64,000 nt of DNA. It comes from Cladopsammia gracilis. Its lineage: Eukaryota > Cnidaria > Anthozoa > Scleractinia > Dendrophylliidae. This document shows positions 56,585 through 64,000 of the stretch, piece by piece; positions within the stretch are counted from its first letter, which is position 1; each line of letters begins with the position of its first letter. Position numbers and translations under genes: made by a program. The stretch covers positions 186,001-250,000 of the forward strand of contig JAJGOT010000352.1 of NCBI GenBank assembly GCA_022457155.1, written 5' to 3'. Under the pieces are notes generated by a model. The model saw only the letters and a program-made list of their open reading frames with translations, was not told where the DNA came from and searched no databases.

Positions 56585-57010
56585 CCGGGGGGAGGAGGGG
56601 GGGGGGGGCGGTACTCCCATATGTAAGCTATAAAGGTCTGTGCCGCCCGATAGGGTATGGTTTTTGAGGTTCTCAGTCCGCAAACAGCGTGAGATGCGAC
56701 TCATCTTCAAGCTTGGCACGCTCAGACCGAGCGGACTGAACATTAATTTCAATTTCTTGTGACAGAGTTTTTTGTGTAACTGAATGGCGCGCGCACTCAA
56801 CTTGCACATGCTCACTTTGAAGTTTTTTTGAATGTCGTGGCACACTTTTTAAATCACACTGAAGAAGGGCTCAGCCCGAAACGTTTGTGTTATAAATGAC
56901 ATTGCCACTTTTTAAAAGATATTTAACCAGAGTGTCACGCATCACTGAAAAACATTTTTGTTTTCTCCGTTTTGCTTAAATAGAGTATCCTTTTTGGTAT
57001 TGCGATCCTT
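56585..57010. repeat. G-run-bounded dispersed repeat
   Basis: The G run GGGGGGGGGCGGTACTCCCA is followed by TATGTAAGCTATAAAGGTCT and GTGCCGCCCGATAGGGTATG. The same opening (G run, TACTCTCATATATTAGCTAT, GGGTATGTGCC) is found at 62067. It contains hairpin motif copy 3. Confidence 0.6.
56856..56890 (+). other. Recurrent hairpin motif, copy 3
   Basis: Plus strand: ACAC, TGAAGAA, GGGC, loop TCA, GCCC, GAAACGTTT, GTGT. It is the only plus-oriented copy. The flank ATTGCCACTTTTTAAA after it corresponds to the flank of copies 1 and 2. Confidence 0.6.
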
Positions 57011-58044
57011 GGTTAGGGTTCCTTTAAATTGTATTAGCTAAATTACAGTACCTAAAACATCCAGATAAACGATAAAGATAAGGTTATGATGGCGATATGA
57101 AACTTGGCTCAGTCTAGTATTCTACGGCGCTTGATGCTAAACTTTCCATGTATACAGAAAACACATAAATTAGAAAAAGACCTGTTCACTCAATTCTGAG
57201 TTATCGTTTTCCCCTTAAACGATTCTTAAATAGGTGCCAATTTTAGATTTTCTACCCTTGGTAATTGGGCCAGGGTTTTAAAAGAACCTTCACGGCACAC
57301 TCCTATTCTATATTGATTAGAGTACCCCCGGAGACCGGCAGGCTACTGAACAGGAGGGGGAAAGTATGGCACTAATTTGAACCTTGTATGCCCCGCTTGC
57401 GACATAAGGGCGAAAATTGTTTTTTTTTTGTTGTTGTTGCTTTTGTTTTTTAGCTCTGTAAATTTTTTTAGGTTATGCCATACGTGCAATCGTGTTTTTT
57501 CTTTCCCGGATGCTAAGGGACTTCGCGTTGGTTGTATACTACCATGCACAGGCTGACTAGATCAGTAACTTATAAGTGTGGATCATTTAAAAGCTATTAG
57601 CTAGCGGCGCAAACTTTCAATGCAAGGGCAAAAGGCTAGAGTCAAGCTAACTTGGCTGATATATTGTTGTTTTATGGCTTGCACCTGCTCAGCGCATTTG
57701 CATCAGTGATACACCCCACTGAGGTCTTGCGCATTATGACCGAATTTATCATGACACTGAGGAAATTTTGTGGCATCAAAATTTCACGCTTTTTTTAATC
57801 GATATCGATGATCGCCATAATTTGACTAACTTTATGAAGAAACATTTCGACCAGTTCGCTAAACTGAATTATAATTATATATATTGTTAACGCTCTTCCA
57901 AAATCGCCAAAATAAACTGTGTGAAACAGAGCATGACAATTTTTGTTACAGTTATATACTCAGTTAACGATGTCAGTACATTTGGCGAGAAATCTGTGAC
58001 GGCAAGGTCATTGGTTTCCCTGTGGTCCTTGTGCAGGTAATAAT

Positions 58045-58348
58045 TTAGGCCCGGTTCAAACGTCGAACTTCACATGTGCCGAATCTATTCTCTATTTTCG
58101 AATTGCCCATAATACACTTTGTTTGCCCTCCAAATGTTGCATAAATTATTGTTTTGAAATGCTCTTGGGAATATGCAGTCCTCCCAAGAGCATTTACAAA
58201 CAATAGTTTATGCAAAATTTGGGGGGCAAACAAAGTGTATTATGGGTAATTCGAAAATAGAGAATTGCAAATGAGCAAAATCTATTGTTCTTGCTCATTT
58301 ACATTAGATTCGGCACATGTGAAGTTCGACGTTTGAACCGACCCTTAG
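58045..58348. mobile_element. Foldback MITE, 300 bp
   Basis: GGTTCAAACGTCGAACTTCA then CATGTGCCGAATCTA at the left is exactly inverted at the right. The inner arms CTATTTTCGAATTGCCCATA, ATACACTTTGTTTGCCC and TGCTCTTGGGA are also inverted around the centre at about 58180, so nearly the whole element is a long imperfect hairpin. TTA is present at both ends. Confidence 0.8.
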
Positions 58349-59981
58349 AAATAACGAGAAAAAAAAACCACGAACTGCACCGACCCTAACTATAGTTCCG
58401 GATTGACGTAAAAAACAAATATCGACAAAAAGCAGCTGTTCTTGAATGAAATTCGAATTTCAAAACATTCGTAATACGGAGAACGTGAAACCATGTTCTC
58501 TATGAACGAGAATGTTAGTTCCACGTTATTGTGACCAAACATAGCTGACACTTTCTTTGCACAAAAAGCGAAAAAATACGTCGAGAGCCGCTTTGGAGAT
58601 CACATTAGAGATCTGATTAGGAAATAAAAGGAACAACTTTTCTGTTAGTTGTAAGACCTACCTTTTCAATATATCTGTTTTTGAAGCGCAAATGGTTGAA
58701 AAAGCGAGATAAGTTCATTGATCGAGTTCAGTTAGATTTTATTATACGACTTCCACACACTCGCTCGTGATAGGGTAAGGACTTCCGTTAACCTTTTTTG
58801 GGCAACCGTTATAAACAGGAAGAAAAGTGGCCTTTTAAGTTAATTAAATTATCTCAGCATGCATATCGATGAAGGTTAAACAAACAATCGGACAAAACTG
58901 TCTGAGGCGTGACCCACGAAAGTGCTTCCTGTCTTATAACTCGTGATGACAAAGAAATTGCTATTATTAAAACACTGGCCTGCACAAAGATATCGAATTG
59001 AAGTAAAAAGGCGCAGTTGAACCCCTCCATATATATGTTGGTTTTTTAATAACGTTAGAAAAAAAACGAGGGAAAAAAAGGAGAAAGGCAGCGCGAACGC
59101 CCCTAGCGATCGGGAGCGATCTCACAAGCTGCTACCAAAGGTCATCAGAATGTTTTAAAAGCAGGCAACCGTGCATGAGCGACAACCCTGCTGGTGTAAA
59201 TTGGAAGAGATTTATGATCTAATCGGCTTAAACAAGTGCAGCAGATATACTGTGGAGGCAGAGACCGATACAACGAAGATTTTTCTACGTTTAGTCTCGA
59301 TTTGTCGGTCTTTGCTTGTTCAGTACATCATCAAAAGTGTGACTCAAGTTTCTCCTGCCCCGGTCCCCCCTGGAATATGAAACTCTCCGTAATCACGAAT
59401 CGTTGCATGCAATATTTGGATGGTAACCGCATCATGGGATGAGAAATAAATTTCATTTTTCAAAACAAAAAAAAATTACCTGTGAAAGATGGTATTCAGT
59501 TACATTTCAGTCAAATGCTCTTTTCTTTTGAATATAGATGTGACTTTGCTGTGCTAAAGTCTTGGCATGACACTTAGTAAGAGGGGATAATAGTTTAAGA
59601 GCGGAATAATAGCTTCAGAGAAGGATACTTTAACCGGAAATGCGTAATGGGCGAAGACGTGTTTGGGCTCGTCACGCTTAACAGTTGGACGCGCACCGGT
59701 AGTTCCGTCGAGACTGTCGCGACTCGCACGTTTCAGGGAACTCGCGCCTTTCATTATGTGCGAGGGCGCGTGTGTGCGAGAGCGCGTGACTCGTGCTTCG
59801 TGTTCCCTGCGTGTCACACGCGCAAACGCAGTCAAGCAACATGAACAAGCCAAAAATATTTGTAGGTATTTGCTAGGTTCGGTTTGAATGCAGTACAGTA
59901 GAATTTTAATAACGCTAATTCTCCGGCTATAACTCGATCTTCTTGAAACTCGAAACAGAGCGTTATGGGCTTCTTGGCTAG

Positions 59982-60611
59982 CCCGGCATAGTAAATCGAA
60001 CGTTCGGAATTCGAACTCAATCGAACTCAATCGAACTCAATCCGTGGATTGAGTTCGATTGAGTTCGGCAATCGAACGAAATTGAACACCGGACTTTCAG
60101 TGAGTTCGATTTCCGAACAAATCGAATTCAATCGAACAAATCGAACTCAATCGAACTCAATCCATCTGATTGTGTTCGACTGAGTTCGGAAAACCGAACT
60201 CAATCGAACACAATTAAATGGATTGGGTTACTTTTATGCAAAAATACAATGACGTCAAAGCGGCATTCCTGGTAGCCTTTTACTACGCATTTGAAGCTTA
60301 CAATCCACAGCGCATCTGAAGCCATTTCTGCGGAATTTCTTCGTTTACGAAAAACACGTGCGCTACACTCCGGGCTGAAGTAACTCGAGCTTCCAAGATC
60401 TGGTTATGGATTTTCAACGCCTGTTTTACACAAATCGCGAGTTCGAAAATTGAACGTTCGATTGGGTTCGATTGCCTTTTTTTCTTTTCGGTGAGTTCGA
60501 TTTCGTTCGATTGCCGAACTCAATCGAACTCAATCCATGAATTGAGTTCGATTGAGTTCGATTGAGTTCGATTGAAATTTAGTTCGATTGGGTTCGATTT
60601 ACTATGCCGGG
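59982..60611. mobile_element. Foldback element made of GAGTTCGATT repeats
   Basis: The ends CCCGGCATAGTAAATCGAAC and GTTCGATTTACTATGCCGGG are perfect 20-bp inverted repeats. Subterminal tandem units of TCGAACTCAA at the left and GAGTTCGATT at the right occur again near 60055 and 60540. The central 250 bases are unique. No coding content. Confidence 0.8.
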
Positions 60612-60851
60612 AACCACATATACTTCACCGGTTTCACTTCAATCCCCAGCTGCGATGCTGTGCATCTGTAATGCTCTGGTAGTAGCCAACTCGAAAGCTT
60701 GGCTCCTTTGGCGACTACACACTCTTCTTTTGTTATGTTTAATTCAATGTCTAGTTAGCTCTGTTCTTACTTTTTTTTATTTCCTTAATGTTGGTTTATT
60801 GTAATAATTGAATAAGTGTGAATAAATGAACTTGAACTTGAACTTGAAGTA
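60612..60851 (+). mobile_element. Possible LINE 3' tail
   Basis: The segment ends in GAATAAATGAACTTGAACTT plus (GAACTT)n, preceded by AT-rich sequence, like the 3' end of a non-LTR element. No protein remnant of a reverse transcriptase is visible upstream, so this is tentative. Confidence 0.35.
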
Positions 60852-62066
60852 TGATCGAGTTTAGGCAACAAGATAACATGGCCATTTGCACTGATTAGTA
60901 ATAAGTTAAGGGATACCGGGGGATATCTTAAAATAACTTTTAAGGAAAAAGGGAACCGTTGAGTTGTATTCGAAAACAAGGAACTGCATTTATTTTCCAT
61001 CTTTTGGAGAATTTTCTATAATTGTTTGTAAGGAATAAGGGCTTTTCCGGTGACTGAATTTATCTAATTTCTCAAGTCAACCTGGGGACAAATCTCACTG
61101 AAATACTGATAGAAATTGAGGGGAACATTCTTAGGAGAATATTTTGGGGATCAAGGGAACATGGAACAGAATTTCTGGGAGCAGGGTATTAAACTTATTT
61201 TTTGGAAACATGGTAACATTTTCAATTTTTTATAGGGAACAAGGGTCCATGGACCCCCCTGGGAGGCCCTTACACACTAGCCTCACTGAAGGCGAAATTT
61301 AGGGCTCTTAACCCTTTAATCCTTAAGAGTGATCAGCATCAAATTTCTCCTTGTAATATCAATGCCTTATCAATCAAAAAGGTCATGAGAATTAAGGACA
61401 TGATCACAAAAGATGAGTTTTCTTGATATCCAAACAAATTTCTCCCCACTACTTCTATAGGAAATGTATAGGACTAGAAAATGAGAATTTAAATTTTGAC
61501 ATTAGCTAGCAGGGTTTAAAGGGTTAAAACTGATGTAAATGAAATTGTTTAACTTTGTTTTTCTGTGATCATGATGCAGAAAGGTATTTTCAAAATAAGG
61601 GTTTGATGAGCGAGTTGAACCGTTATTTTGACAACCCTTACACGGCCGAGTTGAAGAGCCCTACATCACCTTTAGCTGAGGCCAGTTTTATATAACATGC
61701 AATCGTGCAGAGAAAGCTTGCTCGTACATTAAGTTTTCAGGTCCATTACAGCTGCACAGCACACCACACAGAGGATGGTAAACCTGTGGTCAGCTCTCTC
61801 ATTTTTCCCTTTCCTCCTCCCCACTCTCCCACTTTCTTTTTACTTCTCTCCATTCTTTCTCATCCTGTCTTTCCCTCAAGATTTGCCTATGGAGGTTTGG
61901 TATAATATGAAGACAATAGAAATCTCTTTGCCAATCGTTTTTATTTTTTGTCTTGGACCCTTCATACAGTAATATTAATCATTTTGCTTAAATAAAACAT
62001 TCACATGGACCCCCTCCATGCATGTTCACCACAAACTGTGGTTGATGCTGATGGCCAGGATTCTGG

Positions 62067-62523
62067 AGGGGGGGGGGGGGGGGGGTACTCTCATATATTA
62101 GCTATATGGGTATGTGCCTCTGTGAAGAGTATGGTTTTCAAGCAGTTTAGTCTGGGATAGGGTATAGAAATAAGAGAGTTTTGGTCTAGAACAGGGTATC
62201 ATTTGATGGGAAACTGATCAGTGGTATGAAGAATTAAGTTTAGAATAGGAATTGAAACTCACAAGAGAAAGAGATTTCTCTGAATGGAAATAAAATCATT
62301 GTGGCAACATTTTTGACAGATGGTTTCCATTAAAAACACTACAAGTGATACAGTTCTAAAAATAGCAAGTCTGGGATGGGGTAGGGATTTTTGGTGTCTA
62401 GTCCAGTATGGTGCTACAAAATTAGCTGAACATGGTCTGGTATAGGGTGAGGTTTTCTTCAGAGTCCCAGTGGCACACCTGCACTCAAAAATATACAGAG
62501 TACCCCCCCCCCCCCCCCCCCCG
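62067..62523. repeat. G/C-run-bounded dispersed repeat
   Basis: It opens with about 20 G then TACTCTCATATATTAGC and closes with GAGTACCCCC and about 20 C. The interior has several GGGTATGG or AGGGTATA words. It matches the opening of the element at 56585. Homopolymer lengths here are likely unreliable. Confidence 0.65.
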
Positions 62524-63569
62524 GGGGGGCCAGGATAGAAATGGATTGCAACTTTAAAAAATTGGTTAATTATAGCCTTGTGTCTTGACAAACTCACTAA
62601 AACTCTGATTATCGTTTATTCTCTACACAAACTAAACTCATGTTCCTCTTAGTGTTCTATAAGTATTTCTTATACCACAACAATACTTAGTTTTAATTTG
62701 GGCTTTTTTGTCATGTTGCTCCTTTTTTGTCATGTTGCTCCTCTGACTCGTAACAAAAGAAGGAACTTTTTAAAATGTTTTATCCGATTTTACTTGACAT
62801 GCAGTGATATTTAATTTTCATACCTCTGAATTTTTGCAACATCTCTTTTTTGTGTCATCAAATTTTTGTAATATATTACAAGAAATGCAAAAACTTTAAT
62901 GTTGCCCAAATATCATGTAATGAGGTAATAACATTAGCCAGAAAATACCAGTAATTATGATTACAGTAGCACAATCATTTATGGTAGCCGGCAAATGCGA
63001 TGAAGAGAACCAGCAACTCAAAGTTTGAAAATGACTAGAGGACAGAACCATGGGAGGCCAGGGCTGTCATGAAGATTTGAGACAGGCATTGCTCTGATCT
63101 TAATACCCATCAATCAATTTAACCTAACAGGCAAGATCACCCATAACATCAAGGTCCCATCAAGTGTCCTCACCCATGACAGATGCTATGGGTGATTGCC
63201 CTTGATGACAACCCTGGAGGCTATGTTAACTTTATGACTTTCTATTTTCCTTGTGTAGCCAACAACCTCAAAGATTCATGACAGTCCTGGATTAGGATAA
63301 CAATATTATAGACATAAAAATATTATGATTATAATAAGGTTGATAATTATGGTTGCTAGAGAATACTACAAATGACCATTAATGAGCTACACTGCAGTTG
63401 TAACAAATAAAAGATAAAAAAAGCTATCTATCAAGACGTCCCTGGTATTTTGGTTGGTAAATACATTGTACATGTACAACATCACATTGATTTTAAAGTA
63501 TGGGTATATGAAAATAGACCAAGTAGTGTTGAACGTCATCACTATTGTGCACACTAGCAAAAAATTATA

Positions 63570-64000
63570 CTAATTTTCACTGAGTCGCTGTGCTGGAATG
63601 CTCTGAGGAATAGCAACCTGAAGTGATTCCAACATATTTTCCAGTTCTGCTAGGTTATCGTCCTCCTGTGCTTGACTGGCATTTTGATACCTCTCATTGA
63701 TTTGTGCCGCAGACCAACCAGCAAATTTAGAATTTTCCTTCTTTACTTTAGAGTCTTTGGAGGAATTTGCCAAATGGGCTGATGCCATAAAGAACCCAAA
63801 CAAGGCTCTCATGTTATTGTTGTCCAATTTGAGAGCTTGTGCGAAATACTTTCTTGCCTTCTCCATGTTATCATTTCCTCCAAGAGTGTAGAGAATTTCA
63901 GCATACCTTTGATTGTACAAATGATTGTGAGGGTTGACCAGGATCAACTCTTCCATGCAGAACTTCGCCTTCTTGTGATCCTGCTGCGAGATGTAGAGTT
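63570..64000 (-). CDS. EMC2: ER membrane protein complex subunit 2, last exon, cut by window end
   Basis: EMC2 (TTC35) is the cytosolic TPR scaffold of the ER membrane protein complex, which inserts tail-anchored and multipass proteins. The frame enters from beyond the window ([18 protein letters not shown]), then [15 protein letters not shown] and [19 protein letters not shown] match the family's TPR region (NPHNHLYxQxYAE, [20 protein letters not shown]). The C-terminus LENMLESLQ matches the family's conserved LEDMLETLQ, after which about 18 extra residues are added. The stop is at 63570-63572. No intron is seen in this part; upstream exons lie outside the window. Confidence 0.93.
   Translation of the reverse strand, partial: [142 protein letters not shown]

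Larger units (their letters stand above)
56447..63569. other. Intergenic region between gene B and EMC2
   Basis: The region is repeat-rich with no exon I can support. Named elements are listed separately. Bases 57010-58040, 58350-59980 and 60850-62050 hold nothing I recognise apart from simple AT-rich sequence and a CpG-rich patch at 59640-59830. The patch lies within a 158-codon minus-strand open frame that I could not support as a gene. Confidence 0.5.

Noticed and set aside
59554..60030. 158-codon minus-strand open frame through a CpG-rich patch
   Set aside because: No recognisable domain, runs into a foldback element at its 5' end, and no supporting splice or start context. It looks like part of a repeat, though a transcript would change this.

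Overview
The window looks like nuclear DNA of an invertebrate animal, most likely a cnidarian and probably a stony coral. The reasons are AT-rich intergenic DNA, many short exons with GT-AG introns, two recognisable animal housekeeping genes, abundant foldback (MITE-like) elements, tRNA-derived SINEs, and dispersed repeats bounded by long G or C runs. The species assignment is inference; no mitochondrial or ribosomal marker is present.

Left block (about 1.5-16.5 kb, minus strand): a complete 18-exon NUF2 gene (kinetochore NDC80 complex) coding for about 450 residues. Its introns hold two TTAA-flanked MITEs, two tRNA-SINEs, a 45-bp minisatellite and many copies of the word TACATGTA. Bases 17-24.5 kb are repeat-rich intergenic DNA with a SINE nested in an older repeat, a perfect 49-bp-arm palindrome and several foldback elements.

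Central block (24.5-56.4 kb): two paralogous, convergent (tail-to-tail) genes that I do not recognise by name, here called gene A (plus, 24548-40377, 12 coding exons, 1923 residues) and gene B (minus, 56446-43599, 14 exons, about 1,740 residues). Both encode a signal peptide, a small ectodomain, a first membrane segment, a short cytosolic stretch, a second membrane segment, EGF-like and TNFR-like cysteine repeats, a large Cys-rich ectodomain, and then five more membrane segments enclosing a long coiled-coil-rich loop and a second disulfide-rich loop. Exon boundaries and phases match between the two genes for most exons, so they arose by inverted duplication. They differ in a private calcium-binding EGF exon, a pair of cytosolic exons and two furin-type sites (gene A), and a Lys-rich cytosolic insert (gene B). 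This pair is the most interesting content of the window.

Right block (56.5-64 kb): repeat-rich intergenic DNA, then the last exon of EMC2 (minus strand), which is cut by the window end.

A short hairpin motif (CTGAAGAA - 4-bp stem - GAAACG) occurs four times, plus one partial copy, with stems that change in a pairing-preserving way. It resembles a structured RNA or ribozyme-like module of a mobile element.
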